64,000 nucleotides of DNA, from NCBI RefSeq assembly GCF_029227915.1, contig NC_079882.1, positions 27,223,001 to 27,287,000 of the forward strand, read 5' to 3'. This DNA is from Hydractinia symbiolongicarpus. Lineage: Eukaryota; Cnidaria; Hydrozoa; Anthoathecata; Hydractiniidae. Below are positions 1 to 12,752 of the stretch, in pieces. Each line of letters opens with the position of its first letter. Position 1 is the first letter of the stretch. Below the pieces are notes generated by a model. It worked only from the letters and a program-made list of their open reading frames with translations. It did not search any database and was not told the DNA's origin. The position numbers were made by a program, and so were the translations under genes.

Positions 1-1266
1 GGAAGCACCTGGACAGACACCAAAAGACAGATCATTCAGGCCATTTCTTGAATAAAACTATGCCAGAGCTACAAAAAGCACCCGCTAAAAAATTACGAGT
101 GCTATGGTGTGCGAAAAATCGCACTCGTAAGCAAAATTTACGAGTGCGATGTGAATATTTGCAAGTGCGATTGACACTTAACTATTTTTTGTTTACCGCA
201 GCGTTATGTTGTTTAAGCTGTATAGAAATGAATTTTGTAAAATGTTTTAACCACAAGTGCAAGGTTGAAACGTTGGACGAGATGATGTGTTGGCAGATTT
301 GTTTTTGGCATCAAATATCTAAACATTTTTGATTTCTCTTTCCCCTTTTAAAAAGATTTTTTAAACTTTATTCAACATGTTTTTTCTTTGGTATTACATC
401 ACGATAACATTCGTCTGAAAGCTGTATTAAGGTACAGGACACCTAACCTCTCCCATGTTCTGGTTACATTTAACTTGCATGGGTGCGCACTCTTCTCGCA
501 GTATTCTCTGTGACGATGAAGGTCGGACTGACTTGTGGCATGGTTCCAAATGGTCTTCCATCTTTCGTTCGAGTCTCAGTGTAATGCACCAGCCGAGTGT
601 CAGCATGAAGGAAAGGGCCCGACTTTAATGTTCTCTATACCTTACGTAATTGTACATCATATTAAAAGAAGTCCAGAAGTTCTGTCTCCCACATGACAGA
701 GCAGGCATTAAGTCAGCCCTGCCCTCGGTTTTGTGAGAAGAGATGTTCTGCGAAGACTCTAACAATCGATTCTCCTTTACAGTTTTGCTACATGTTAAGC
801 TGTGCCAATGGCAACCATTTTTGAAGCATGCCACCAGGGACTTCTGCGATATACAACCTAATGATCTTTGATTATTAGTACAGTAAATAATTACTTTATA
901 CAAAAGACATTTCAGGTGCACATTATTAAAGTAACTGTGTTTTTGATGTGTGATTGGAGACGCTGCTTCATTCTTGCAGGAGCATGTGGAGGTCGGGGGC
1001 CATTCGCGCACCTCAAAAGACCAGGACTGTAGTGTTATTATTAGACTGCTGGATCCGAATTAGTAAGGAATGGAGAATAAATGGGCTATTATAATAAAAA
1101 AGTATTTTTTAAAAAAACTTAATATGCAAAGAAAAAATTTGCCTCAGCAAAATTTTGCCAACATGAACTTGTTTTTTTTCAATTTGCCTCGGCTGCTAGC
1201 ATGGAAAACATTAAGTCTATTTTCATTTATTGCGTGGGCAGAAATTGAGGTAAAAATGTAAGGTAC
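1..1266. other. Intergenic, no supported gene
   Basis: No reading frame here has recognisable protein features or convincing splice signals. Short inverted copies of TTACGAGTGC lie at 93-102 and 121-130 (reverse complement), with a third copy at about 135-146, enough for a small hairpin. The rest looks like ordinary AT-rich intergenic DNA. Confidence 0.5.
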
Positions 1267-2157
1267 GATGGCCCCTATGGCTCACTTCCCTTCTTAATAA
1301 AAACACTTCTTTTCTTTCCTCTGAAATCTTCTATTCCGTTTGAAACACTTCTTTTTCAAAGTGAGAAACACTTCTTTTCCATGAACTCAAAAAATTCAAA
1401 GACCCAAGTCGGGTCCGGAATATTGATTGAGCTAGATTTTGTTAACTCACGTTTTTTTAAATAAATGACGACCCGTCACCTCCAGGTTTTTTGCGTTTTT
1501 GATATAAAAGGGAGACAATAGTGAATAAATAACGTATCCATTTAAGGCATTCGTTTATCTTTTTTAATACACACATTTTTATAAGAATACCAAAATTATA
1601 ACCAGACTGGTCATTATTTCTTTATTGTTCTAAACAAAATACGTATTGTTTTTATCTAAAATCCTAGCCTGATATTTTTGTAAGGAAAATCCATTATAAT
1701 AAAGAAAAAACATGTGCTTTGCTTGGTTGACACCACCATGATTTTGAGTACTCTGGGCAGCCATTTATTTTGCCCTTTATTGTGTCTATTGATAAAATAA
1801 TTACTCTGCTACTGATCTGAATTGATTCGTGATATTATTTTATTCATGCACATGCTTCGGGACTGGCTACAATATTTTAATAATAATATTTATATTTGTA
1901 AATTGAACACGTGTTTGCCAGGTATACTTCTTCCGAAAAGTGAAAAAAGTTATACAGAGCAAGGGTGTAAAATTGCGGACCAGATTTTTAAAATTGTTTG
2001 TGAAGAGAAAGTTCGGGGCCACATGCAGAGAAGTGTTAAGTGCAGAAGAGAAGTGTCAAAATGCAGAAGAGAAGTGTGAGAACACAGAAGAGAACTGTTC
2101 GGATCATAGATCAGGAGTGTTTTTAAATTGGAAGAAACGTGAGCCATAGGGGCCATC
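1267..2157. mobile_element. Non-autonomous foldback-like element A (about 890 bp)
   Basis: Both ends carry the same inverted terminus: GATGGCCCCTATGGCTCAC at 1267-1285 and its reverse complement ending at 2157. A TA dinucleotide lies just outside each end, which may be the target duplication. The arms continue inward with several copies of AACACTTCTTTT on the left (about 1300-1380) and their complements on the right as repeated GAGAAGTGT units (about 2026-2080). There is no transposase-like reading frame. The repeat-rich arms favour a foldback-type or MITE element, but the superfamily is unknown. Confidence 0.65.
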
Positions 2158-2164
2158 ATAGCAA

Positions 2165-3723
2165 GGGCCTTCAAAAAGCGGGATATTGCTGGTAAGATTC
2201 GGACCCCCTCCGCCCCCTCTTTTAGCGGTTTTCCGTCTGTGAAATACACGCATTCGGATAAACTTTGGAAGGCTCAGGGGCGTGTTTTATAGATAAAAGT
2301 TATCAGAATTGATGACAAGAGGAATTATGCTCACGAACGATGAAGAACTTTCAGGCCACGAACAAATTTTTGAAATTTCTCAATCCTTACGTAGATACTA
2401 AAAGTAGGAACCAGCAGTAACCAACAGTAACCAGCAGTATTTTGAAGTAACCACCAGAGAACCACCAGTATTTTGAAGTAACCACCAGAGAACAAGCTGT
2501 TTTTTAAGTAACCACAAGAGAACGAGCAGTTATTATTGATTTACTCCAGATAAGGCGGCAAAAGCGGCGCAAAGGTGTTGTGATTTTTATGCACAACACT
2601 TCATGATTTTAAACTACCAAATATAATAAATAAAAGGGCACCTAGTTCCCAGGGCTTTTTTCTGATACTTTATGTTGTTCTTGCTAATTAGCTACTTTTA
2701 AGTTGTTTTCACGAGGTCCAATAAAATGCATTCCGCGGAAATTAATTTTCAAAAATATGAATAAAAGTCGCAGAATTTGCGATAATTAATCAATTTAAGT
2801 TATTTAGTTATTTATTTCGCCTAACAGCAATTATGGAAACAAAAAAAAAAAACAGAACGAAAATAGTCTTTTCAGGATTAAAGTTTATTCTTTGAAATAA
2901 AATGTAACATGTTTCAAGTAAAAAACGTTCATATTGAAAGCATAAAATTATTTTTCGTTATATTTGGGTTACATACACGAATTGCAAAATGAAAATCCTT
3001 CAGTCAAATCATGGATGTATACATAATCTGATAAAGCGAAATAATTTTTTAGGAAGCGTTAAAGGTAAGTGTAATCGCTGCAAAAAATAAAAAACTTTGT
3101 TTGTTATTTGTTTGATATGGATTCCTCAACAGTGGATAGAATGGCAGTAGAGGTATCTCTCACGCTCGTGACTTTAAACTGTGCTGAATATTAATTCATT
3201 CATTCAATTCATTTAATTCATTCGAACTTTAACTTTGTCTACCAAAAGGAAAAAATGTCTCCTTTTGGACTCTCATCCGTATAGTGTTTTTCGTTATATT
3301 TGGTTTACAATTCAGATATTAGTTCATTATTTAAAATATTAATTTTGTTTTTGTTAATTCTTGCGTGTGGTTTTAAAATACTAATACAGTCAGTATATAC
3401 TTTTTTCAAAAAGCCTTCTGTCTTTTAATCAACTGTTGCATAAAGCACACCAGACATAAACATTTCAACAAATGGGTCATGAACTGTTGTGTACATTATA
3501 AAATGTTTCACATTTGAAGCGGTAGTTGCGTTTATTTCGTTTTATCTATTTAACTGCTGGTTCTCTGTTGGTTACTTCAAAATATTAGTGGTTCTCTGGT
3601 GGTTACTTCGAAATACTGCTGGTTACTGCTAGTTACTGCTGGTTCTTTTTCAAGCTTCCGACCTCCTCCCCCCTTAGCGGCGATATCCCGTTAACAGGGC
3701 CCAAAAATTTTTTTCGAAGGCCC
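2165..3723. mobile_element. Non-autonomous foldback-like element B (about 1.56 kb)
   Basis: The left end GGGCCTTC (2165) is mirrored by GAAGGCCC ending at 3723. Just inside, GCGGGATATTGC and a C-rich run on the left match GCGATATCCCG and a C-rich run on the right in inverted orientation. Further in, a tandem block on the left (about 2405-2530, units around ACCACCAGAGAACCACCAGT) is repeated in reverse complement at about 3553-3648. The centre is AT-rich and non-coding. The element starts 7 bp after element A ends, so the two may be parts of one composite. No clear target duplication was found. Confidence 0.6.
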
Positions 3724-6700
3724 CTAAACAAACCAAGCGGACTAGTTACCTCCATTTCTGCACATGCAGGACAAACACACGGCACTATGATTGATTGTAT
3801 TACAGAATCCCTGGTAGAGATGAACTACAAAATTCACTGTAGATAAAAAATCACATATGCTAGCTGTATGCTAGCTAACTAGCTATAGGCATCAAATTAG
3901 TACAAAAAAATTTTGGAAGTTCTTAGCTATGAATAAAATATTATATACTTTAGCTAGCTAGCTATGGCTCCTAAATTTGCATGAGTCATGAGTATAGTTA
4001 GCTTTGAAAATACGTGTAATTGAAGATTCGTACACAAAGATATAGTTAAGAAGTTATAGCTAGGTAGCCCAGAACATCGAATCATCAGTTCAAGCATGAG
4101 GAACTGAAACTGTTTCACAGCTGTCGTCTACCATTTTCCGTTTCAAGTCTAAACATAACACTTTTGCCGGACAACGGGAAAACAATCTCTCCGCCAACGC
4201 TGTGGAAGGAAGAGGGAATTTTACAAATCAGGTCAGTATTCCTATTCGCGGGCTTTTACTTTTCTAAAGCTGAAAAATTAGGACCTATAGCAATTATTGT
4301 ATTATTTCATTCTCCTTTAATTCTGACACAGAACAGTCTTCATTTCTTTATTTGAGGGTTAACAAAATAACTTTGTGTATGATGAAATTTACAAAAACAA
4401 GAAGTGATTTCTTGTCTTTTATTCGAGATGAACATTTCAAAAGTAGTACTTTTGCGAGAATGAAGAAATGGATCATTCTCAATTTCTTTCAAATCATCAA
4501 CCTTAAAGTTAAGTGCCTTTTCCATTATTTTTTATAGTAGAGAATAAAAAGTAACAAAAAAAATGAAATAGTTTGTATTTTGTATTAACAACAAAAAAGC
4601 CAAACTGTCCCTAATTTGCGGCCGGTTCATTTTCCTCTTATTATTAATGCGGATTACCATCGCTTGAAAATTGATTTTTTTTTATTTAGATTTAAAGACA
4701 CGAGTTGGAAAAAATATTAATTTTCCCGCGTTAATTTAGAAGAACTACGGGTAACTTTTTTGTTCTTTGCTTTATAATAAATGATTAAAATAACAATGGT
4801 GATATTTTTCACTTGAGACTGTTTTCATCCAGTGAATGCTTGATTTCGACAAATTCGTCGGAACTTAAAAGTTTTGTAATAATTTTGGCGGAATTTACCT
4901 GCGTAGATTATAGCAAAGACTATCATCCGCATTACTTAGTTTCCGGAAAGTATGCAATTTAAGTTATGTACCACAATCTTCGACCCTTTTATGTTTAACG
5001 GATGATAATTTTCGTGTTTGTGAATTCATTTTTTATTGCAGTGTCTAGTGTAATTGCTACTAAGCTTATCTTTTAACTTCGAGAACGCGATTACCTTTCC
5101 GGATTGAAATAGTGTACTGCGGCTATAATTTTAGATTAAGCTTGGAGGGTTAAGTAAACACTTTTGTTAGGCGTTCACTTCTGTTACAACTAGTTAAACA
5201 TTTCCAGATAATCAACGTTAACGAATGATGACGCAAAAACAGATGCAGACGCAAAAGTGTTTGGATTAACAAAAAAATCGTGTAAGCTGTGTAACGTTTA
5301 AATTGACTAAATCGTCTTGTATTAGTGAAGTCTTCAGAATGTGGTTAATTTACGTGCTACAGCACACTCGTCTCCAGGGATTTTTACCTCTCTGCTATAA
5401 GAGAAGATGACTCTCTCATATTAATAACAGGACGAAGGTGGTGCTACAGAGCTTCTTGGAAGCGAAAAAAGCTGCCATTCATAGTCATTGGTTAAGTTAA
5501 AATTTTGTTTAATTAACTCAAATAAAAGACGCTTCGTGGAACCTGAATTTTTTTTCATCGTTGAGGCATAGTGACACTAGTGCTGCCTATCAGCGTCCAT
5601 GGTGTGACTGAGCCCATATGTGATCTAGATAAGTCCTTGTCATCTTGGAGGAATGAAAAAAAGTTTATCTTTTGTTATCTCTTTACGTTTAATATTATTT
5701 GTTTCATTTTATCTGTTAACGGGTTGATAAGTAACAAGAAAATATATTGTGCCAGAAGGCTAGGATTTTAAAAGTTGAACAACTTGGATGTTTCTTAACT
5801 TTAATAAAGAATAATTTTTTAAAACTTATAAAATCAATACCCAACAAGCAACAAGCAACCAATAGTTGAATCCGTAGTAAGAAGAAAAAGTCTAAGTCAA
5901 AATTTTGTGTTGTTTATAATATAATTTTGCTTTGGATTGATTTTCATTGCAAAACCCGCTTTTTTTCTGAGGAGTGTAAAGTGAAATTAGTTTTCTCTCA
6001 GTGTTGTGAAATTAACACTAAGAGAATAAAGCAAATGATAATGTAAGCAAATACGGAAAGTAATAAAAAGAAAAAAATCCTACGAAAAATTTTATTGTGA
6101 TGATCTTTTCTTCTAATCTTTGCGCGGGAAAAATTACAATACCATCTTTACTAAGCCATGGTTGCTCATCCAACAGGAATGTTTGCTTTTGAAAAACAGT
6201 CACTAGCAGTGTATTTCCGCGTTTTGTTTTGATTGGAATAAAAAATTCACAAGTGTCCATCCTTAAATAACAGAGGGATGAATAAATTTGATAAGCAAAA
6301 CAAACAAAGTGATATCTGTCCTCATCAAAGATGTTTATTTTTTAGTTTTACTTTTAAGCAGTGTTTTTCATAAAAAATGAATCACTAAATTAATCACTAT
6401 TTTTCCCGCCTTTTTTGCCCGTTTACACTTATTTTTAGCTTGGGTACACAATATTTGTCTAAACTTTGAGGCGTACCATTTTGTTGATTTAAATGTTTTC
6501 AACTGCACACTTTTTCTAGAAAAATTCTTTTTATAAGAATCATAGGCTCAATTTCTAGAATTTTATTGTAAGAATGATGTAGAAGCTCGATCATGAGACA
6601 CGAAAATTGTTTTTCTGAAATATCCATTTTACTATTTTTGCTCTCAAAGTTCACGGCGTAGAAGTAACAATGTAGTCTCTTCTATTTTCTCATTTATAAT

Positions 6701-9700
6701 CATTTCTTCAACCATGACGAAAATTGACGAAAAGACCGACTAATACTTCAGTTTTAACTATCAAAGCATTACTAATTATTATTAGTCGATTTTTTATCAT
6801 TATTTAAGAATCGCTTTCAAGAATTATTTTTAAGGCGTAAATGTCGATTTTCTAAGAATCAGGAGGCTAAAATTAAAATGTATGATTCTTATAAAAAAAC
6901 GTTTTAGGAAATCACGATTGTGGTTTTTCTGTAAATATTACAAGAAAAGTCATTGTTTTGGTTTGACTGGACCTCAAAAAAGGATGCGTGTAATAATACA
7001 AACAAAATGAATTTTTAATGGAACTATTTTTTTAGTAGAATCAGTAAATTTTAGAGAGAATTTAATTTAGGAGTCGCTAGTTTTTTGTTTTTTTTAATTT
7101 AGCGTAGTATAATTGTTACACCCGAAAGGCTTTATAACGCCTCAGACAAGAGGTTCTAAATACAACGATTCTTTATTAAAGAAACTATTCACCAGCTTTT
7201 AGGAGATGTTTACGCGCTCAAAATATAAATCTGTAGGATCTAAACTTCAAGCAAGAAGAATCTTCTTCTAAAAAATATTTTTAGATTTTCACAACAAAGA
7301 ATGTTTTCGCAGATTTTAGAAATATTAGGATTACTCCTCGAACGCTCTGCAGGCAGTTTAACAATAACAAGAGGGTTTTGTTGTTAATCATGACATGCTG
7401 GCTTGGATTTATATAATTCAGTTTATAACATATAATAACTGTCCATCACAGTTTGAAAGAAATTAAAAGCGAAATGACACTCAATTGATCTTTTTCGACA
7501 ATAAAAATAAAAAAGGATCAAACTTAAGATGAGGTGACCTTCAGACGAAATATAAACAAACAAACTCGGTTTTGCGTGGACGGGGCGCGGATGTGGTTTT
7601 TTATGGTTCAAACATTTTAAATACCTTCCCTAAAAAAATGTTAAGAAAACTTAAAAGAACTTCCAATGAAATTATGTGACCATAGACATCACGTTTAAAC
7701 GAGCATGTAGTACTTTCATTTCCTCGCTCGCACAAAGTAATAATAGCACCACATTCCTTTCACTGTGGAAGCTTATCACGTATCAACTCTATTTTTCTTC
7801 AACTATAAAATCTTTTTTGAGTATATTAATAAAGCGCTGTGTGTAAACTAGCCTTTACTTAATTATTCAAAGATATGGTGATTAGGCCTTTAAACAATAA
7901 TCTATTTATTTAAAAAAAACCTGGTAGACAGCTGTCAAGTTATAAGCTATTAACCGTTATCAAGTCACAATAGATTTTTTTTAATCGGCACTTGTCACTT
8001 CGCATTTGAAATAGGTGTTAGATTTTTTTACTATTGATTCCTGGGTTCCTAAATTAAATTAGAAGCGTATGAATAAAGCTGTAATCGGTATTTCTTTTTA
8101 TAGTTGACATCTGCTTACTGGTACAGTTTTGATTGAAACAGTCACTTTTTAAGGTTTAAAACCTTTTGGGGATACATTGGACTCCAATACGGCTGATGGT
8201 ATACCAGATACATAACTAAAGTATTCAAAAAATTTTAAAGTGCCAGCTTGAATATTTTATGCCTTGATTGTGATTTTTTTTTCGTTGTTTTAGACACTAG
8301 CAACAAAAAGGGGATAGAGGAGAGATCGGGGGAGAGAAATAATGCAAATCTAGAGTTACTAGGAAACAATCCTGTCCTAACTGTTTCACTCTCATTTTAT
8401 TATTGTGCAACTACATGTATGTTTTTAAATAACTTCAACATCAACCATTTCTTTCAAACTCTAAAAAAAATCATTACCATCTGAATATATGTTTCCCTAA
8501 TTTTCGGAAGAACTCAATTAGTAAAGACATATTTGGGACTGAAAATATGTCAAAAATAGGCATATTCAACGAGGTTAAATTTAGACGTTCTTATAAGGAA
8601 ACACGTATCTTTGTTGTTTTCTTAGCTATGTAGGGTTTTTACACATTTTAAAACAAGTAATTCAACACTCTATGACTCCTCCTTCTCCAAGATTATTATT
8701 TTTCAATATCATGATTATTATTTCTACACGCGAACAGATGTCAGTCAAGGAAGAAATCTTTTTATGATTTGGTAATAATGTATATTTAATTAGCCATTTT
8801 AATAAACTTGAAAAAATTTAGAAACTTTGATAACAGCTGTCGCACATTATAAAGGACCAATTAACTTATTTTCAAAAGTTTTAGTATTTCAGGGCTAGCT
8901 TTCTAATGTGAAGAGTGGTCGATGTGAAGAATGTCAGGAAATTTGCGGCAATATTTAATAAATTTTATCTTCGTGAAAGATTAAACTGTTTTGAATGCAT
9001 TACTTAGAAAATGTTCACCTGCGAGTTTATATCTGGAATCTTTTTTAAAAAAAACCATTATTGTAAATTAGTTAGTAAATACATCAGGTTAGAACTAAGT
9101 ACGTCACGAGGAAGAATGGATCGCATGAGATGAAATCTGTTTCAAAATGACCGCACGATAACAAAATCTCATTCCTCATGAGATGTTTTTATTTTTTCGT
9201 GACTTGCATCGTCAGGTTGAAGTCATGAAATATAATGGTGATGTCTTATGCATCACGAAATGTTTTTTTAAGATTTACGTCAACAATTACACGTTGTTCT
9301 TTCCCTATAAAAAAACACTCAAGAAACCTTGAAATGTTCTTAACTCTTCCCATTTAAAGCCTAACTATATTTCTAAATTGTTCTTAATGTTCCTGCTATT
9401 TTGTCATTTTTGAAGTTTTAAAGATATATTTAGTAATTTTCAGGTATTGACAAAGCCTTAAATGTTTTAAACATTTTGCCTTTTGACATCGAAGCCGGCA
9501 ACGAAAAAACTTGTTTAGCCGTCAAGTAAGCGGTAGCGACTTTGACATAGGCAACAAACTATGGGGACGAGGATGCGATCTATGTTGACCGATCGCCCGA
9601 TTTGACTAATTTTTAACCTCGTTAAAGGGGTTGGACCAATTTTGTTTCTAGTGGAAACCCTCCTTAAGACACGCTTGTTTATCTTATGCTCTCTCCTCGT

Positions 9701-10980
9701 AAAAGTTGTTTCAAAGAGTGGTGATGAATTAATGCAATAAGGGTAAACCGAATTAGTACCGCTTTATTGTGAAAATATCTATATGATGCATCATCTTTGA
9801 AGGTAAAAATTCTGATAGCATGTTCCGTCATTAGTTGAAAACCATGTTTCATGCATGGCAACATTTGAGCTGTATATAATCGAATTGCTTGGTTGTACTT
9901 TCAGCAACATGACAGGAAGTACGCTTGATTAGTTTGATTAGCAGTGACTGACCACGAAATGTCAGTATGGTAAACCACATGGTTAGTTGTATAACGGTTT
10001 TTGTATTCACAACGTGTCGCGCAAAAAAATACGAAAGTTTTAATCTCTTCGTAAAAAATAGGTTTTTTTTAAAAAAAATTCAATCGGTAAAATGTTCTTA
10101 AAAATAAACAATTAATATAGATCTAATAATAAATATACAGAAAAGTACAAAAAAGCTGCAAATTATTTTTTTTTAATAAGAAGAAAATCAACCTCGTCTC
10201 CAGGACATTTTGCGAATAGCATTTGATTCTGGGTTAGGTTGGAAATAAGCGAAATAGGGAAGTCTATGTTATGGGAAAAAGTGAAATTCTAGTGAGTAAA
10301 GATGGGGTACAAATATTATGTATTCTCAGGGTGACTTTTTAATTTGATGTGACAGAAAAGAAATTTGATATTATCCCTACGCCACTTATAATAAGTCTAT
10401 CGAATGTTGTTCACAGCTTAAACTCTTTGTTTTTACTTTGTTTTAAACTTGATCGTCGCGAGCCATTGAAAAATAAAAGATGAATAATTGATAACCTCCG
10501 CGATCAAGAGACCAACCAACCACTGTACAGCAACATAAACCACGAGAAACTAAGTTGATATTTACAGCAATGACCTCTGGTTGTGGTCCCAGTACTACTT
10601 TTGTCAACAACTTATCTAATTAATCTTTACCTATTATTTATTTATCTTAAGATTATCAAACAAATCTAGTTTTCAAATATCTGAATTTTAAAACAAAAAT
10701 AAAGTTTGTTTTTTAATGTGCTTCAAAGTATTTTTCAAAAAGTTCGCGCGGTAATTTTTTTTTTCAAAGTTTACCTCTAGAGGTTTAGTGTCAGCTGTGT
10801 TCTTATTAAACTATAGCACAGCGGGAAATTTAAACAGAAACGGCAAAAAATTCTAAAACTACTTAACACACACAGCTGGTAATTGTTGTTTTTCTTCTTC
10901 CCGCCAGTAGGCATAACGTTTAAAATACAATTAAAACACAGGAACCTATGGGGAATACCTTTCAAATAAAACAATAGAAA
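3724..10980. other. Intergenic, repeats only
   Basis: No gene could be supported in these 7.3 kb. Features seen: a TAGC-rich low-complexity patch at about 3858-4070; an inverted pair of TTTTTATAAGAATCATA at about 6530-6547 and 6878-6896; and isolated CTCGTCTCCAG / GGGGACGAGG motifs near 5370, 9563 and 10195 that match the ends of palindromic elements elsewhere in the window. Reading frames of 60-80 codons in this stretch have low-complexity AT-driven composition and no motifs, and were ignored. Distal regulatory DNA for the CDK inhibitor gene cannot be excluded. Confidence 0.5.
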
Positions 10981-10996
10981 CACAAAGTGTTATTAG

Positions 10997-11138
10997 CCAA
11001 TCAAATCAAAGTTTATTTGATCTTTTAGCCAATCATTTTTATTTATTATTTTATGAATGGCTTTTGTTATGTTTTGATCTGTTCATATGATCAGACCAAA
11101 AGATTATGTTGAGTAGTTCTTGTTTGGCCACTGAGTCA
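10997..11138 (+). promoter_or_regulatory. Likely proximal promoter of the CDK inhibitor gene (two CCAAT boxes, AP-1-like site)
   Basis: Two CCAAT pentamers within GCCAATCA contexts lie at 10997-11001 and 11029-11033. A TGAGTCA AP-1-like site is at 11132-11138. They sit 85-226 bp upstream of the ATG at 11223. Sites this short occur by chance; position and clustering are the only support. Confidence 0.35.
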
Positions 11139-11222
11139 GCGGTGCAAAAAGCTTTTAAAATTTAAAATTTAAGGAGGGAATTTTGTTATAGTAATTTATA
11201 GTGATTTATAATAATACGAGTC

Positions 11223-12752
11223 ATGGCACTTATAAGTGAATTGAGACGTTCTTTGTTCAATATTCCTGCTGGAAAAAAAGTTTGTCGTAGTTTATTTGGG
11301 ACTGTCGATCATGATGAAATAAAAGCAGACTTAAAAAAAGAATATAACGAACACATACAAATAAAGACAAAGTTATGGAACTTTGACTTTGAACGTAACA
11401 TACCAAAGAATAAAGAAAATGGACTTAAATGGGTTGCTTGTCCAACTAAAGTAGCCGAGTATACTGTAAAGCCTGGAGTTAGTTTAATCACAGCATTTTT
11501 AGAAGAGGAAAAAGTCGCAAAAAATAGTTTGACGCATGAAGAAAGACATCTTTCCTTGAGCCCAAATTCAGTTTCTGAAGGGTTAAGATCAAGACTTGAA
11601 GAGAATAATACTAAAGAAGATAAGAGCAAAGTGATTGACGAAGATTGTAGAATTGTACGTATTGTTAACACCTCCCCAACTCGTCCTCGGTTACATCGGT
11701 CAAACCTGAACGACATTGTGACTCGTACAGTGCTTTCTACGACGAACATGTTATCCTGTGGTGGAAAAAGAAAACGAGATTCTCAGCCTCGTATTGATGG
11801 TAAGGAACTAAATTTTAAAATATTTCTAGCATTTTCAAGCTAAGACATAGGACGGTAGTTATTTCATTGTCTTCATAAAAAACTGTTATCTTCCATGACG
11901 TTAACTTTGATATGAAGGAGGGACTGATTTACCAGTATTTCTTTTTTGTTATACTTCTGTTGCTAAGATGATATAATTTTTTTTATTAGAAAATTGGGAC
12001 AGGCCCGCCTCACTATTTGATGTTTGTACCGATGAGTACACAACTTTTTCCTAAATGAATTTTTTTTATTGTTTAAAATTTCTTTGTTTGGTGAAGAAAA
12101 ATATTGCTACCCTATTAATTATTGATAACGCGTGGAGGCACATATGTCTGAGCTCTGTGATAAAACATGATGCCGAGGTGTGTAAATATCGGCGTCTATA
12201 CTGAACCTTACACCTGGGAGTGCAAGAAAATTATTATACTTACACCGCTCATTAATTTGAATGTTTTATCTATTATACTTAATGATTTGGCTTATAATAT
12301 CTATATATTTTATTTTATAATTAACTAGGTATTAAAAGCTTAAAATAATTTCTAAAGGCTAGTGTCTTTCCCCATTGTGTAGAGTGGTTGATTAGCAAAA
12401 CATTGGGGTCCAAAAGTTTAGCATTATTAATTTTAGTGAACCTTTCCTTGTTGTACATAACAACACGTGTTCTTAGGAAATACTTCTTATTTTCTGTTTA
12501 TATAAATAATTCAATGTATATATCATGAAGTAGAGTTTTGTAAAAAATGACTCAGCGATTTCTATCTCGAACAAAGAAAACTCCAAAAAAGAAGAAACCT
12601 GATAAGTATTAAATTTTAATATTTTTCTTCGTTTAGATTTTATGAAGAAAAAGAAACCTCGCGTATCAATGGATCTATCCCAGAAATCTTTACGAAAAGA
12701 TATCTCTCCTATTTCAAGACGACTACGGTCATCACCCTCAACTCAGGTATGA
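11223..12752 (+). CDS. Cip/Kip-family cyclin-dependent kinase inhibitor (p21/p27-like)
   Basis: Nuclear inhibitor of cyclin-CDK complexes, expected to restrain G1/S. Exon 1 is 11223-11799 and exon 2 is 12637-12752, joined in phase 1 across an 837-bp intron, giving 230 residues. An alternative end splices at 12746 to an exon at 13037-13048 and gives 232. Residues 20-80 form the family's CDI domain: cyclin-binding RSLFG (22-26) followed by VDHDE, a linker helix, the kinase-binding WNFDF (52-56), and a Tyr (80) placed like the regulatory tyrosine of p27. The C-terminus is basic (KRKR, then KKKK). It holds a PIP-box-like QPRIDDFM (188-195) split by the intron, two SP sites (216 and 225) and RRL (220-222). 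The PCNA and second cyclin contacts are inferred from motifs. The ATG at 11223 is the only upstream in-frame start. Family assignment is firm. Confidence 0.88.

Noticed and set aside
625-1011. 128-codon minus-strand frame with several cysteines
   Set aside because: No motif, no splice partners and no start context; composition fits random AT-rich sequence.
4164-4240. Protein-like stretch ending at a GTCAGT donor, considered as an isolated exon
   Set aside because: No ATG, no matching downstream exon and no family resemblance; it could be untranslated leader but cannot be supported.
11309-11749. 146-codon frame opposite the CDK inhibitor
   Set aside because: Antisense shadow of a clear CDI-domain exon.
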